Source: Thermoactinomyces sp. DSM 45892
Lineage (GTDB): Bacteria > Bacillota > Bacilli > Thermoactinomycetales > Thermoactinomycetaceae
Assembly (NCBI RefSeq): GCF_900107305.1
Contig: NZ_FNPL01000008.1
Coordinates: 62,001 to 126,000 of the forward strand
DNA: 64,000 nt
Direction of reading: 5' to 3'
Below, one piece after another: positions 37,364-47,493 of this stretch. How positions within the stretch are numbered: the stretch's first letter is position 1; each line of letters begins with the position of its first letter. Position numbers and translations under genes: made by a program. Below the pieces are notes generated by a model. That model saw only the letters and a list, made by a program, of their open reading frames with translations, was not told the origin of the DNA and made no database searches.

Positions 37364-39700
37364 ATGGCTGGAAAAGAAGAGGAACGTAACCTGCCGCTTC
37401 TACCACTCCGGGGATTACTTGTATATCCAAGTATGGTAATTCATTTGGATGTGGGGAGGGAGAAATCAATCCAAGCTTTAGAGCAGGCTATGGTGGAAGA
37501 TAGTCAAATCCTCCTTATTACCCAAAAAGATGCTCAATTAGAGGACCCTACTCGCGAGGATCTTTATGTGATTGGTACAGTTGCCAAGGTTAGACAGATG
37601 TTGAAGCTACCGAATGGTACCATTCGTGTGTTAGTTGAGGGATTAGAACGGGCTCGTCTCATGAGTTTTGAAGATGGGGATGAGTATTTAGAGGCATCTG
37701 TCATCGCCGTAAAGGACGAAGTGGAAGAGAGTGTTGATTTACAAGCGCTTATGAGATCGGTTCTCGATTACTTTGAACAATACTTACGTTTAACCAAGAA
37801 AATATCTGCTGAGACTCATTCGGTTGTGTCTGATATCGAAGAGCCAGGCCGATTGGCTGATCTGGTTGCTTCTCACCTTCCGATTCGAATGGCTGATAAA
37901 CAAGAAATTTTACAAGAAGCCAATGTAAAGGCTCGTTTAGAGAAATTACTTGGGTTCCTTCATAATGAAAAAGAAGTACTGGAATTAGAGAAAAAAATAA
38001 GTAGTCGTGTAAAACGTCAAATGGAGAAAACGCAAAAAGAATACTATCTCCGTGAGCAGATGAAAGCCATCCAGAAAGAGCTAGGTGAAAAAGAAGGCCG
38101 TGCTGGGGAGATTGAAGGACTTCGTGACCAGATGGAAGAAGTCGATCTCCCTCCTGACGTTTTAGAAAAAGTGGAGAAGGAGTTAGACCGACTCGAAAAA
38201 ATTCCTACTTCTTCTGCAGAAGGTGGCGTGATTCGCACTTATATCGAATGGTTATTAGATGTTCCTTGGAATTTATTCACAGAAGATGATTTAGATTTGT
38301 TAAAAGCAGAAAAAGTATTAGATGAAGATCATTATGGATTAGAAAAAGTGAAGGAACGCGTGTTAGAGTACCTAGCTGTTCAGAAGATGGTAAATGAGAT
38401 GAAGGGGCCGATCCTTTGTCTAGTTGGACCACCCGGGGTAGGGAAAACATCACTTGCTCGATCCGTAGCTAGAGCACTTGACCGTAAATTTGTCCGTATT
38501 TCCTTAGGAGGGGTTCGTGATGAAGCTGAGATTCGCGGACATCGCCGTACCTACGTAGGAGCCATGCCGGGCCGGATTATTCAAGGGATGAAGACTGCAG
38601 GTTCGAGCAATCCTGTGTTTCTTCTGGATGAAATTGATAAGATGGCGATGGACTTCCGTGGGGATCCAGGTGCCGCTTTACTCGAGGTTCTTGATCCAAA
38701 TCAAAATTCTACTTTTAGTGATCATTATTTGGAAGTGCCTTATGATTTATCAAAAGTGATGTTTATCACGACTGCCAATTCGATTAGCACGATTCCAAGG
38801 CCTTTATTGGATCGGATGGAGCTTCTTACTATATCGGGCTACACGGAAGTAGAAAAGGAACAGATTGCAAAAAAATATTTGTATCCGAAGCAATTGAAAG
38901 AACACGGACTATCTAGGGAGAAGATGCAGCTCCATGGAGATACGATTCTAAAACTGATTCGTAATTATACGAGAGAAGCCGGCGTACGTAGTTTAGAGCG
39001 GACGGTGGGTACGCTTTGTCGTAAGGCGGCGAAGCAACTCGTAGCGGGTGAGAAGAAGAAAGTGGTCGTTACACCTAAAAATTTGGAACAGTATTTAGGA
39101 ACAGAGAAGTTCCGCTTCGGCAGAGCAGAGGATACAGACCAAGTTGGAGTGGTAACGGGTCTAGCGTGGACAGAAGTAGGCGGAGACACATTAGCCGTAG
39201 AAGTTTCGTTATTCCCAGGAAAGGGTCGTCTCACTCTGACTGGTCAATTAGGTGATGTGATGAAAGAGTCGGCTCAAGCCGCATTTAGCTACATTCGCTC
39301 ACGGTCGAGTGAGCTAGGTGTGGAAGCTGATTTTCATGAGAAAAATGATATTCATATCCATGTGCCTGAAGGAGCAATTCCTAAAGACGGTCCGTCCGCA
39401 GGTATTACGATGGCGACTGCTCTAGTGTCCGCATTAACTAATATTCCGGTTTCACGATTTGTAGCGATGACGGGTGAAGTGACATTGCGCGGTCGGGTAC
39501 TACCGATTGGTGGTTTAAAAGAGAAAGCCTTAGGTGCGCACCGAGCGGGTATTACACATATCGTCATTCCAAAAGATAATGAAAAAGATATCGCTGAAAT
39601 ACCAGAGAGCGTTAAGAAAGGTTTAACGTTTACTGCGGTTTCACACATGGATGAAGTGTTGAAAATCGCGCTTGTGAGGGATCCTAATGAAGATAACTGA
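37364..39700 (+). CDS. lon: ATP-dependent protease LonA
   Basis: A 778-residue LonA protease. The N-terminal substrate domain starts [20 protein letters not shown]. The AAA+ domain has [20 protein letters not shown] and [18 protein letters not shown], and the Ser-Lys protease domain has KDGPSAGIT (Ser) and [18 protein letters not shown] (Lys). It degrades misfolded and regulatory proteins in the cytoplasm. The open frame begins at 37247, but those 39 codons are not Lon-like, and TGGAGGTG places the start at ATG 37364. The stop overlaps engB by 14 bases. I found no CIRCE or CtsR box upstream. Confidence 0.97.
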   Translation: MAGKEEERNLPLLPLRGLLVYPSMVIHLDVGREKSIQALEQAMVEDSQILLITQKDAQLEDPTREDLYVIGTVAKVRQMLKLPNGTIRVLVEGLERARLMSFEDGDEYLEASVIAVKDEVEESVDLQALMRSVLDYFEQYLRLTKKISAETHSVVSDIEEPGRLADLVASHLPIRMADKQEILQEANVKARLEKLLGFLHNEKEVLELEKKISSRVKRQMEKTQKEYYLREQMKAIQKELGEKEGRAGEIEGLRDQMEEVDLPPDVLEKVEKELDRLEKIPTSSAEGGVIRTYIEWLLDVPWNLFTEDDLDLLKAEKVLDEDHYGLEKVKERVLEYLAVQKMVNEMKGPILCLVGPPGVGKTSLARSVARALDRKFVRISLGGVRDEAEIRGHRRTYVGAMPGRIIQGMKTAGSSNPVFLLDEIDKMAMDFRGDPGAALLEVLDPNQNSTFSDHYLEVPYDLSKVMFITTANSISTIPRPLLDRMELLTISGYTEVEKEQIAKKYLYPKQLKEHGLSREKMQLHGDTILKLIRNYTREAGVRSLERTVGTLCRKAAKQLVAGEKKKVVVTPKNLEQYLGTEKFRFGRAEDTDQVGVVTGLAWTEVGGDTLAVEVSLFPGKGRLTLTGQLGDVMKESAQAAFSYIRSRSSELGVEADFHEKNDIHIHVPEGAIPKDGPSAGITMATALVSALTNIPVSRFVAMTGEVTLRGRVLPIGGLKEKALGAHRAGITHIVIPKDNEKDIAEIPESVKKGLTFTAVSHMDEVLKIALVRDPNEDN

Positions 39701-40319
39701 AGTGAATTTTATAACAAGTGGAGTGAAATTAAGTCAATATCCAGAAGACGCCCTGCCAGAGATTGCCCTGGCTGGGCGTTCCAACGTTGGTAAATCATCT
39801 CTGATTAATGCCATGATAAATCGAAAGAAACTAGCTCATACCAGTTCGAAACCTGGGAAGACGCAAACGATTAATTTTTTCTCGGTGAATAATAAGGTGA
39901 TGTTTGCGGATGTACCCGGCTACGGATATGCAAAAGTGTCTAAGGTCCAACGAGCTGCGTGGGGACGAATGCTGGAGTCTTATTTTACGAAGCGTGAGCC
40001 GCTGCGATCGGTCATCCAGATCGTTGATTTACGTCATGCACCATCACAGGATGATGTATCGATGTATCGATTTTTAAAGCATCATAATATCCCAGTGATC
40101 ATCGTTGCGACGAAAGCAGATAAGATTACGAAGGGGCATTGGCAAAGGCATTTAAAGGTGGTTAAGCAAACGTTGAATGTTTTGCCAAGTGATCCGGTGA
40201 TTCTTTTCTCTTCGGAGACGAAGGTGGGAAGGGACGAGCTTTGGGGAGAGATCATGCGGCGTGTGGATGATGGTTCGGTTGAGGGTGTAGATGGTGCTGA
40301 GGTTCGCTCTGTTGATTAA
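39687..40319 (+). CDS. engB: Ribosome biogenesis GTPase EngB/YsxC
   Basis: A 210-residue TRAFAC GTPase needed for assembly of the 50S subunit. G1 is [10 protein letters not shown]2 is in [12 protein letters not shown]3 is DVPGYG and G4 is TKAD. The C-terminus has an extra acidic tail ([12 protein letters not shown]). ATG 39687 lies inside the end of lonA (14-base overlap), the usual lonA-ysxC arrangement of Bacillales. It is translated by coupling with lonA. Confidence 0.96.
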   Translation: MKITEVNFITSGVKLSQYPEDALPEIALAGRSNVGKSSLINAMINRKKLAHTSSKPGKTQTINFFSVNNKVMFADVPGYGYAKVSKVQRAAWGRMLESYFTKREPLRSVIQIVDLRHAPSQDDVSMYRFLKHHNIPVIIVATKADKITKGHWQRHLKVVKQTLNVLPSDPVILFSSETKVGRDELWGEIMRRVDDGSVEGVDGAEVRSVD

Positions 40320-40342
40320 CTAGACTTAAGCTTTTCTCGGGT

Positions 40343-40530
40343 CAATGTATCTGCCCATAGCTCAAATAGTAAACCTACAAAGATGTGGAAAAGCAAGTCC
40401 GCTCCGTCTTCGTAGCTTCGGGTAAGTGGCAAAACTCGCAAATAACGCTCAGACATTGCCACAAAACGCTCTTGCTACGAAGGACGGAGCTAAGTAAGGC
40501 TTACTAACCTCGCAGTAGTCAGATACATTG
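40343..40530. repeat. 188-bp nested inverted repeat (MITE-like or structured RNA)
   Basis: Four helices nest in register: CAATGTATCTG (40343-40353) with CAGATACATTG (40520-40530), TAGTAAACC (40367-40375) with GGCTTACTA (40498-40506, one mismatch), GCTCCGTCTTCGTAGC (40401-40416) with GCTACGAAGGACGGAGC (40474-40490, one bulge), and GTGGCAA (40426-40432) with TTGCCAC (40456-40462). It has no reading frame. It lies alone in the 345-base engB-ddl gap, far too large for a terminator. A partial similarity of its right end occurs at 19741-19765. Confidence 0.7.
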
Positions 40531-40664
40531 CTCCTATTCCATTCTCATTTACTAGCTAATGAACAGACCTTTTGGAAGGAATTGAGATAGAGATTCAGAT
40601 AAAAATTTAGACTTATATCCTGTAACTGATAGATAAATTAAGGCTATATCAGAAAGGCTGGGGA

Positions 40665-41768
40665 ATGATGCAGAAGAAACTACGTGTTGCTGTCATTTAC
40701 GGTGGTAAATCTGGAGAACACGAGGTGTCGTTGATCAGTGCGGCTTCCGTGATGAAGGCTATGGACTTAGAAAAATATGAAGTTTTACCTATCGGAATTA
40801 CAAAAGAGGGAGAATGGCTAGTGGGTACACATGCATTCCCGGCGCTTGAAGATAGTCTTGGTGCAGAGAAACTGGATCAACTACAATCTCAATTGCCATC
40901 TGTAGGCACGATTACCAACGGAAAACAACTCCCTGCATTGACCAGTGAGTTTGTAGATGTTGTATTTCCAGTTTTACACGGTACATATGGAGAAGATGGA
41001 ACGATTCAAGGAATGTTTGAGATGGCAAATGTGCCCTATGTAGGAGCAGGAGTGCTCGCATCAGCTGTGGCGATGGATAAAGTAATGGCGAAGATGGTGT
41101 GCGCTTCAGCGAGTTTGCCGCAAGGTGAGTTTGTACATTATTTACGTAGTCACTTCTTTAAGCAAAAGGAGGAAGTGCTTGATGGGGTAGAAGAGAAACT
41201 CGGGTATCCATGTTTTGTGAAGCCTGCAAATTTGGGTTCGAGTGTAGGGATCTCGAAGGCGAATCATCGTAGTGAATTAGAGCAAGCGATGGAATTGGCT
41301 TATCGTTATGACCGTAAAGTATTAGTCGAGGAGTTTATCCCTGCTCGTGAAATTGAAGTGGCTGTGCTTGGAAATGATGATCCACAAGCCTCGCTTCCAG
41401 GCGAAATCATCTCATCTGGCGATTTCTATGATTATCAAGCAAAGTACGTAGATGGTAAGTCTGCGATGGAGGTGCCAGCGAAACTAACGGAAGAGCAGAC
41501 GAAGCAAGTTAGAGAAATGGCGGTTAAATCATACCAAGCGTTAGATTGCACAGGTTTAGCTCGTGTAGACTTCTTCCTGCGTAAAGATAATGGGGAAATT
41601 CTAATCAACGAGGTGAATACGCTACCCGGGTTTACACCGTTTAGTATGTATCCTGTGATGTGGCAAGAGACAGGGATTCCATACTCAGAGTTAATAGACC
41701 GTTTGATTCAATTAGCGATTGAGCGGTATGAAGAGAAGCAATCTTTGATAACCAGTCTGGAAAGTTAA
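40665..41768 (+). CDS. ddl: D-alanine--D-alanine ligase
   Basis: A 367-residue ATP-grasp ligase making D-Ala-D-Ala for peptidoglycan. Family motifs: VIYGGKSGEHEVSLISAASV at the N-terminus, FPVLHGTYGEDGTIQGMFE, the Gly-rich KPANLGSSVGISK, and the metal-binding RVDFFLRKDNGEILINEVNTLPGFT (the Asp, Glu and Asn ligands are in this segment). The length is normal for the DdlA type. AAAGGCTGGGG precedes the ATG. It ends at a strong terminator facing map and is transcribed alone. Confidence 0.95.
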   Translation: MMQKKLRVAVIYGGKSGEHEVSLISAASVMKAMDLEKYEVLPIGITKEGEWLVGTHAFPALEDSLGAEKLDQLQSQLPSVGTITNGKQLPALTSEFVDVVFPVLHGTYGEDGTIQGMFEMANVPYVGAGVLASAVAMDKVMAKMVCASASLPQGEFVHYLRSHFFKQKEEVLDGVEEKLGYPCFVKPANLGSSVGISKANHRSELEQAMELAYRYDRKVLVEEFIPAREIEVAVLGNDDPQASLPGEIISSGDFYDYQAKYVDGKSAMEVPAKLTEEQTKQVREMAVKSYQALDCTGLARVDFFLRKDNGEILINEVNTLPGFTPFSMYPVMWQETGIPYSELIDRLIQLAIERYEEKQSLITSLES

Positions 41769-41774
41769 AATGAT

Positions 41775-41823
41775 AAAAAGACTATAAAGATGAACAGCAT
41801 AGTTCATCTTTATAGCCTTTTTT
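41775..41823. terminator. Bidirectional terminator between ddl and map
   Basis: ACTATAAAGATGAAC and GTTCATCTTTATAG form a perfect stem of about 14 bp with A-run left and T-run right. It serves the convergent ddl and map genes. Confidence 0.9.
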
Positions 41824-42580
41824 AGTCTTGATCAGTTAAGATAATAGGCCCATTAGCCGTAATCGCAAGGGTGTGCTCATACTGAGCAGATAAACTACCA
41901 TCTACGGTTTTCGCCGTCCAGCCATCACTCATGAGCTGTACATGATGTTTCCCTAAATTCAGCATAGGTTCAATCGTAAAGGTCATGCCTTCTTGGATGA
42001 GGGGGCCTTTTCCAGCAGGGCCAAAGTGTGGAACTTCAGGCGCCTCATGCATCTTACTTCCGATTCCATGGCCGATAAAAGGACGTACTACAGATAAACC
42101 ATTCGCTTCCGCAAACGTTTGGATGGCATGGGAGATGTCCCCGATTCGATTGCCAATTTGTGCTTTTTCAATTCCTTGATAAAGGGATTGCTTTGTCAAT
42201 TTAAGAAGTCGCTTTGCATCAGGTGAAATTTTACCCACGGCATAGGACCAAGCTGAGTCGGCTAGCCATCCATTAAGGTTGACCACCATATCAATGGTAA
42301 CAATATCCCCCTCTAGAAGCTTCGTTTTTCGTGGGAACCCGTGACACACTTCATCGTTTATGGATGCGCAGGTAGCGTATTTGTAACCCATATATCCCTT
42401 TTGTTCGGGAATAGCACCGCACTCAGCGAGATATTGCTCTACAAATTCATCGATCTCCCACGTGCTAATTCCTGGCTTGATATATTTAGCTATCTCTTTA
42501 TGACAAGAGGCAAGTATAACGCCCGCACGCCGCATTCGTTCAATTTGTTCAGGGGTTTTTATTTTGATGAGTTGGTTCAA
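41822..42580 (-). CDS. map: Methionine aminopeptidase type I
   Basis: A 252-residue pita-bread metallopeptidase that removes N-terminal Met from nascent proteins. Metal ligands occur in LNGWLADSAWSYAVG (first Asp region), GHGIGSKMHEAPEVPHFG (His), TIEPML (Glu) and QYEHTLAIT (Glu). The first Asp motif is slightly unusual. AAGGATGTGA, a near-consensus SD, sits six bases before TTG 42580, so I use that start rather than TTG 42586. It lies 14 bases after the small membrane gene on the same strand. Confidence 0.93.
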   Translation of the reverse strand: MNQLIKIKTPEQIERMRRAGVILASCHKEIAKYIKPGISTWEIDEFVEQYLAECGAIPEQKGYMGYKYATCASINDEVCHGFPRKTKLLEGDIVTIDMVVNLNGWLADSAWSYAVGKISPDAKRLLKLTKQSLYQGIEKAQIGNRIGDISHAIQTFAEANGLSVVRPFIGHGIGSKMHEAPEVPHFGPAGKGPLIQEGMTFTIEPMLNLGKHHVQLMSDGWTAKTVDGSLSAQYEHTLAITANGPIILTDQD

Positions 42581-42594
42581 TATCAATCACATCC

Positions 42595-43065
42595 TTATCT
42601 CTTCATGATAAACATGAGTCCCAATCCCACAATCAGTATCGGCCAGTATGTATTTAGTGTATGCGCAATCGGAGCAAATAAAGAAATATCGGCAACAACA
42701 GGATTGGCAAAGAAACCTGCCAAACATAGGACCAAGGAAATAATGAGAGTCATATTATTCTTATTCTGCATGTATTGTAAAAAAACCACAACCCCGATCA
42801 TCAACATCAAAATGCTCCAATGTCTAGGCCAACTCGGAATATATCGGAATCCCCATACGGACAAGCCGATTGCAGCAATAATTCCGCCAATTACAGTTAA
42901 TTGGGATTGTTTTTGCAAAAAAGAAATAAATACCAAGATGGAACCTAGAAGGAATAGAAGAAAAGGCCATGTAATCAAGGTGTTAAGAGCTGCTGTTCTC
43001 GTTTCGATGACGAGTGATAATCCACCAGCTAAAACCAAGACGAACCCAATGGCTTTTTTTTGCAT
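42595..43065 (-). CDS. Small LiaI/LiaF-like membrane protein
   Basis: A 156-residue protein with six hydrophobic segments in three pairs separated by short loops (for example TWPFLLFLLGSILVFISFL and WPILIVGLGLMFIMKR at the C-terminus). The pattern matches the LiaI-LiaF transmembrane region (DUF5668-like) found in cell-envelope stress proteins. No soluble domain is present. The ATG has GGAG upstream. It forms an apparent operon with map (14 bases apart). The function is unknown. Confidence 0.75.
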   Translation of the reverse strand: MQKKAIGFVLVLAGGLSLVIETRTAALNTLITWPFLLFLLGSILVFISFLQKQSQLTVIGGIIAAIGLSVWGFRYIPSWPRHWSILMLMIGVVVFLQYMQNKNNMTLIISLVLCLAGFFANPVVADISLFAPIAHTLNTYWPILIVGLGLMFIMKR

Positions 43066-43409
43066 GAAAAAACTCTCCTCTGACGTATTAGAATGTATCT
43101 TCCTATTTTAGCACAAATTTTTACTTGCTAGAGTATAAGAGGAGGCTTTGTGCTAAAGAGACTGCATAAAATTAGTATTTATTGGAAAAATAATGGTGAG
43201 CAAGGATGGATATCAAAAAGGTACCTGCTCCTATATAGTAGATTTTATAGACTATGTGTGGCTATGCGCTAAAATGTTCACAGGAAATGAAGAGAGATTT
43301 AGATCGCTGTATGTTATAATATGTCTTGGTTTTTATGAACGTTTTGAATGGTTTTATGATCTCTTCTTCTGTTAAATGGGAAGTTGTAGAGATTGGAGTG
43401 AAATAGATT
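43066..43409. promoter_or_regulatory. Divergent regulatory region upstream of hemA
   Basis: A 344-base gap without a credible gene. TATAAT at about 43315 is a hemA promoter candidate with a poor -35. A hairpin GAGCAAGG...CCTGCTC (about 43198-43229) lies farther upstream. I see no PerR box. Confidence 0.4.
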
Positions 43410-44756
43410 ATGCATATACTGACAATTGGATTTAGTCATAAGACAGCTTCTGTAGAGTTGCGAGAGCGACTTGTATTTCAAGAAGATCGTCTTACTATGG
43501 CTTTAAGAAGCTTGCGAGATATGAAGAGTATTCTAGAATGTGTGATCGTTAGTACATGTAACCGCATGGAGTTATATGTAGTAGTGGATCAACTTCATAC
43601 TGGTGAGTACTACTCTAAGGCGTTTTTGGAGAGTTGGTTTCGCATACCGAAAGAAGAATTTCAAGAGCATCTATATATAAAACAAGATCAAGAGGCTGTA
43701 CATCATTTATTTCGCGTTGTGTGTGGATTAGATTCCCTCGTGATTGGTGAGACACAGATCTTAGGTCAAATGAAAACGGCTTTTCTGCAAGCCCTAGAGA
43801 TTGGTACGACAGGTACAGTATTTAATATGCTTTTTAAACAAGCGGTTACATTTGGCAAGAAAGTGCACTCTGAAACAGAAATAGGCCAGAATGCAGTTTC
43901 GGTGAGCTATGCAGCAGTAGAATTAGGTAAAAAGTTATTTTCCTCTTTTCAAAACCAGACGATTTTATTAATAGGCGCTGGGAAGATGACTGAACTAACA
44001 GCGAAGCATTTTGCGTCAAGCGGAGCTGCCCGTGTGATTGTGATTAATCGCACGTTGGCAAAAGCGGAAGAGTTGGCGAGTCGATTCCGCGGTGAAGCAC
44101 GTCCGTGGGATCAGCTTCTTCCATCTCTAGCAGAGGCGGATATCGTTGTCTCTTCAACGGGAGCGGAGCAAGCTGTCATTACGAAGGAGTTTATCGCGCC
44201 TGTGATAGAGAATCGGCGTACTCCTTTATTTATCATCGACATCGCCGTTCCACGTGATATTGAACCGAGTGTCCATGAGTTAGATCAAGTATTTCTCTAC
44301 GATATTGATGATTTACATGGTATTGTGGAGGCAAATATGAAATTACGCCATCAAGAAGCCGAAAAAGTGTTGGAATGGATTTTGCTTGAGTGTGAGAAGT
44401 TTCACGAATGGTTGCAAACACTGGGTGTGGTTCCGCTCATTACGGCTTTGCGTGAAAAAGCGATTTCCATTCAAGAAGAGGCTTTGTTACGGATTGAACG
44501 GAAGCTTCCCGAATTGACAGAGCACCAGCGTCGAGTGCTGAATAAGCACACTAAAAGCATTATTAATCAAATGCTACGGGACCCTATAGTAAGAATGAAA
44601 GAACTGGCAGCAGGTCCTCAGAAAGAAGAAGCGTTAGACTTGTTTGTCCATCTCTTTGCATTGGAGAAGGAGCTTCAAAAAACAGGGGATACATGTGAAG
44701 AAAAAATAGAAACGGATGTAGCGAAGACTCTCAAAACAACGATTTCGATCTCCTGA
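43410..44756 (+). CDS. hemA: Glutamyl-tRNA reductase
   Basis: A 448-residue NADPH enzyme that reduces Glu-tRNA to glutamate-1-semialdehyde, the first committed step of C5 haem synthesis. N-terminus: HILTIGFSHKTASVELRERL. The catalytic Cys50 is in STCNR. LDSLVIGETQILGQMK and the nucleotide-binding ILLIGAGKMTELTAKHF follow. The C-terminal dimerisation domain is helical. It is the first gene of hemAXCDB. Start: ATG 43410, preceded by GATTGGAGTGA. Confidence 0.96.
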   Translation: MHILTIGFSHKTASVELRERLVFQEDRLTMALRSLRDMKSILECVIVSTCNRMELYVVVDQLHTGEYYSKAFLESWFRIPKEEFQEHLYIKQDQEAVHHLFRVVCGLDSLVIGETQILGQMKTAFLQALEIGTTGTVFNMLFKQAVTFGKKVHSETEIGQNAVSVSYAAVELGKKLFSSFQNQTILLIGAGKMTELTAKHFASSGAARVIVINRTLAKAEELASRFRGEARPWDQLLPSLAEADIVVSSTGAEQAVITKEFIAPVIENRRTPLFIIDIAVPRDIEPSVHELDQVFLYDIDDLHGIVEANMKLRHQEAEKVLEWILLECEKFHEWLQTLGVVPLITALREKAISIQEEALLRIERKLPELTEHQRRVLNKHTKSIINQMLRDPIVRMKELAAGPQKEEALDLFVHLFALEKELQKTGDTCEEKIETDVAKTLKTTISIS

Positions 44757-44784
44757 TAAATGACAGGAAAGGGGATGAGGGGAT

Positions 44785-45594
44785 TTGCTTGCTGAACGTT
44801 GGTTATACGACTTTTTGATCTATGCCTATATGCTCAGTTTGCTATTTGGATTTGCTGGATTGATTAAACCGAATCCAAGGGCCACGATCGCTTCATCTGC
44901 GCTTTTATTTATGGTTTGGGGGATTGAGTTGTCCCTGATTGAGATGGAAATGTGGCGGACATGGCCACAGATTTCGGAGATTGATCCGATCCTTCTTTAT
45001 ACGTGGGCTCTCATTTCCTTTGCCTTATATTATCAACACATCGTAAAGCTCGATATATTTTTTATGACGATTAGCTCTGTAGGTCTGATCGTGTTAGCGA
45101 TTCAGTTATTTTTTGTACGGGGTGTGCCATTTCAAAAAGAAGTGATCATGGTTTCTGAACTGATTTTTGTCCATATATCGCTTGCTATCATTGGCTATGT
45201 TGCCTTTTCATTATCAAGTATCAGTGCTTTTTTATACTATATAGCAAGTTTTTTATTAAAAAAGAAACAATGGAATCGTTTCCTTACACAACTCCCGAGT
45301 TTAGGAAGTTTACAGCGGTTTTCAACAGGCTCTCTGATTGTAGGTCTTCCTTGTCTTGCTGTTTCGCTTCTACTTGGTGGGATTTGGGCTATTCAGGTCG
45401 TCCAACCATCTGTATGGATAGACCCTAAAATGGTCTCTTCCCTTCTGACTTTAACTGTATACAGCTTGATTTTATGGCAGTGGCGTCGGGTTGGCTGGCA
45501 GGGAAAACGATTGGCTTGGTGGAATGTAGTTGCCATACTGGTTATGATCGGGAATGTATTACTCTCTAGATGGAGCTTTCACCACTGGGTCTAG
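44785..45594 (+). CDS. hemX: HemX/CcsA-like membrane protein
   Basis: A 269-residue protein with eight membrane helices of the cytochrome c assembly (CcsA/HemX) family. It sits between hemA and hemC, as in B. subtilis, where HemX lowers the level of HemA protein. Sequence signs: ELIFVHISLAIIGYVAFSLSS, with the conserved His that may bind haem, and WQWRRVGWQGKRLAWWNVVA near the end. The start is TTG 44785, ten bases after AAAGGGG. Confidence 0.9.
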   Translation: MLAERWLYDFLIYAYMLSLLFGFAGLIKPNPRATIASSALLFMVWGIELSLIEMEMWRTWPQISEIDPILLYTWALISFALYYQHIVKLDIFFMTISSVGLIVLAIQLFFVRGVPFQKEVIMVSELIFVHISLAIIGYVAFSLSSISAFLYYIASFLLKKKQWNRFLTQLPSLGSLQRFSTGSLIVGLPCLAVSLLLGGIWAIQVVQPSVWIDPKMVSSLLTLTVYSLILWQWRRVGWQGKRLAWWNVVAILVMIGNVLLSRWSFHHWV

Positions 45595-45622
45595 AGGCTT
45601 TGAAACAGGAGGCTTGTGCGGT

Positions 45623-46537
45623 ATGAGAACCATCGTGGTCGGAACACGAAAAAGTAAACTTGCGATGACCCAGACCAACTGGGTGATGGATCGTTTAAAA
45701 GAGATGGAACCGAAGCTTACAGTTGAATTAGAAAAAATCGTTACCAAAGGGGACAAAATCCTCGATGTGACCCTATCCAAAGTAGGTGGGAAAGGTCTAT
45801 TTGTCAAGGAAATCGAAAGTGCCCTTTTAAACGGGGAGATTGACTTAGCTGTCCATAGTATGAAAGACTTACCCGCTGAAATGCCAGATGGATTAATAAT
45901 TGGGGCGATTCCAGTTCGAGAAGATGTAAGGGACTGTCTTTTATCGCGGGATGGATCAACGCTAGAAGAACTGCCTTCTGGTTCTATAGTGGGAACGAGT
46001 AGTTTGCGTAGACAAGCTCAAATTTTGGCGATTCGTCCTGATCTGCGAGTTGAGCCGATTCGTGGAAATATTGATACTCGCGTACAGAAGATGAACGATG
46101 GCCAGTTTGATGCGATTATCCTAGCGACGGCTGGTTTGAATCGAATATCTTGGCAGGAGGATATCGCGGAATGGATTTCGGTTAAGACGATGTTGCCAGC
46201 AGTGGGTCAAGGGGCGCTTGCGATTCAATGTCGAGAGGATGACCGGGAGACCCGATCCCTATTAGCGAAAATCAATCATGAAGAGACAGCTAGGGCGGTA
46301 CGTGCAGAGCGGGCATTTCTCCAAGCTTTCCATGGTGGCTGTCATTTGCCGATCGCAGCATATGCCCAGATCTGCGAGGAGCAAATACAACTAAAAGGAT
46401 TAGTTGGCGATCCTACTGGTAAAAAAATGATTGCTGATTCCATTATAGGTAAAAACGAAATCAAGATGGGCCAAGAACTTGCAAATCGATTGATTGAATT
46501 AGGAGCAGGTGAATTATTGGCTTCTGTTTCGGTGTAA
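45623..46537 (+). CDS. hemC: Porphobilinogen deaminase (hydroxymethylbilane synthase)
   Basis: A 304-residue enzyme that joins four porphobilinogens into hydroxymethylbilane. VVGTRKSKLAMTQTNWV starts the chain, and GGKGLFVKEIESALL and DLAVHSMKDLP follow. The dipyrromethane cofactor attaches to Cys240 (HGGCHLPIAAYA). The open frame extends to 45554, but AGGAGG with ten bases to ATG 45623 and the family start define the gene. It is in the hem operon, 28 bases after hemX and 16 before hemD. Confidence 0.97.
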   Translation: MRTIVVGTRKSKLAMTQTNWVMDRLKEMEPKLTVELEKIVTKGDKILDVTLSKVGGKGLFVKEIESALLNGEIDLAVHSMKDLPAEMPDGLIIGAIPVREDVRDCLLSRDGSTLEELPSGSIVGTSSLRRQAQILAIRPDLRVEPIRGNIDTRVQKMNDGQFDAIILATAGLNRISWQEDIAEWISVKTMLPAVGQGALAIQCREDDRETRSLLAKINHEETARAVRAERAFLQAFHGGCHLPIAAYAQICEEQIQLKGLVGDPTGKKMIADSIIGKNEIKMGQELANRLIELGAGELLASVSV

Positions 46538-46553
46538 AGAGGGGTAGCCTACG

Positions 46554-47384
46554 ATGAACGATTCGATTCAAAAACATCTACCTCGGCTGGAGAAAAAAAC
46601 ACTCTTGGGACATCGAGTCCTCGTAACGCGTGCTCGTAGTCAGAGCAGTGAGCTGGTAAAACGAATCGCAGACTTAGGCGGTGATCCCATCGAAATGCCG
46701 ATGATTCGAACCGTCATGCCTTCCGATTTAAGTCAAATTGATGCGGCTTTGCAGCAAATCGCTCATTTTGATTGGATCGTGCTAACGAGTGTGAATGGAG
46801 CTGAATTTTTCTTCAAGCGACTTAGCGAGTTACAACTGGATATTATGGAACAGGTGAAAATCGCCGCAGTCGGCCCTAAAACCGTTCAAGCCATTGAAGC
46901 CAAAGGGGTGCAAGTGGATCTGGTACCCCTTACGTTTCGGGCAGAGGATTTAATAGATCAACTATTGCCGATGGTCGAGCCTGGCCAGAAAGTCTTGCTA
47001 CCGCGTAGCAATCTTGCCCGGGAAATACTACCGATTGCGCTTAGACAAGAGGGATGTACAGTTGTGGAGATCGATTTATACGAGACTCAGTTAGACATGG
47101 GAGATGCAGAGGGAGTTGCTTGCTACCTCGAACAAGGGCTACTTGATATCATCACATTCACTAGCTCCTCCACCGTCCAAAACTTTGCCAAAGTGATGCA
47201 GTCCATACGTCCAGATGTACAAGCTTTGCTATCTACTACTCAACTTGTCTGCATTGGACCCGTTACAGCTGGCGCAGCTATCAAACTAGGGCTAAATGTA
47301 GCAGCTATTGCTGAGCCATATACGATAGAAGGATTAATTCAGGCAGTATTGAAAGTAGCAATGCAATCTAGCAAAAAGCATTAA
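46554..47384 (+). CDS. hemD: Uroporphyrinogen-III synthase
   Basis: A 276-residue two-domain enzyme that cyclises hydroxymethylbilane with inversion of ring D. Visible motifs: VLVTRARSQSSELVKRI, DWIVLTSVNGAEFFFKRL, KIAAVGPKTVQAIEAKG, and DIITFTSSSTVQNFAKVM in the second domain. Overall sequence conservation in this family is low, but the location and motifs make the call firm. GAGGGG precedes ATG 46554. Confidence 0.94.
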   Translation: MNDSIQKHLPRLEKKTLLGHRVLVTRARSQSSELVKRIADLGGDPIEMPMIRTVMPSDLSQIDAALQQIAHFDWIVLTSVNGAEFFFKRLSELQLDIMEQVKIAAVGPKTVQAIEAKGVQVDLVPLTFRAEDLIDQLLPMVEPGQKVLLPRSNLAREILPIALRQEGCTVVEIDLYETQLDMGDAEGVACYLEQGLLDIITFTSSSTVQNFAKVMQSIRPDVQALLSTTQLVCIGPVTAGAAIKLGLNVAAIAEPYTIEGLIQAVLKVAMQSSKKH

Positions 47385-47493
47385 GTTGTTCTTTGTTTAT
47401 CTGTGCCATTTCTCTAAATCATCTAGTATAGACCTGACCATAGACAGCTGATATTTAGACTTAAAATTAGAACCCATAGGGAGGGATCCACAC

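Noticed and set aside
43193-43375. 60-codon frame upstream of hemA
   Set aside because: Weak start signal, unusual composition and overlap with the likely hemA promoter region. Treated as regulatory DNA.
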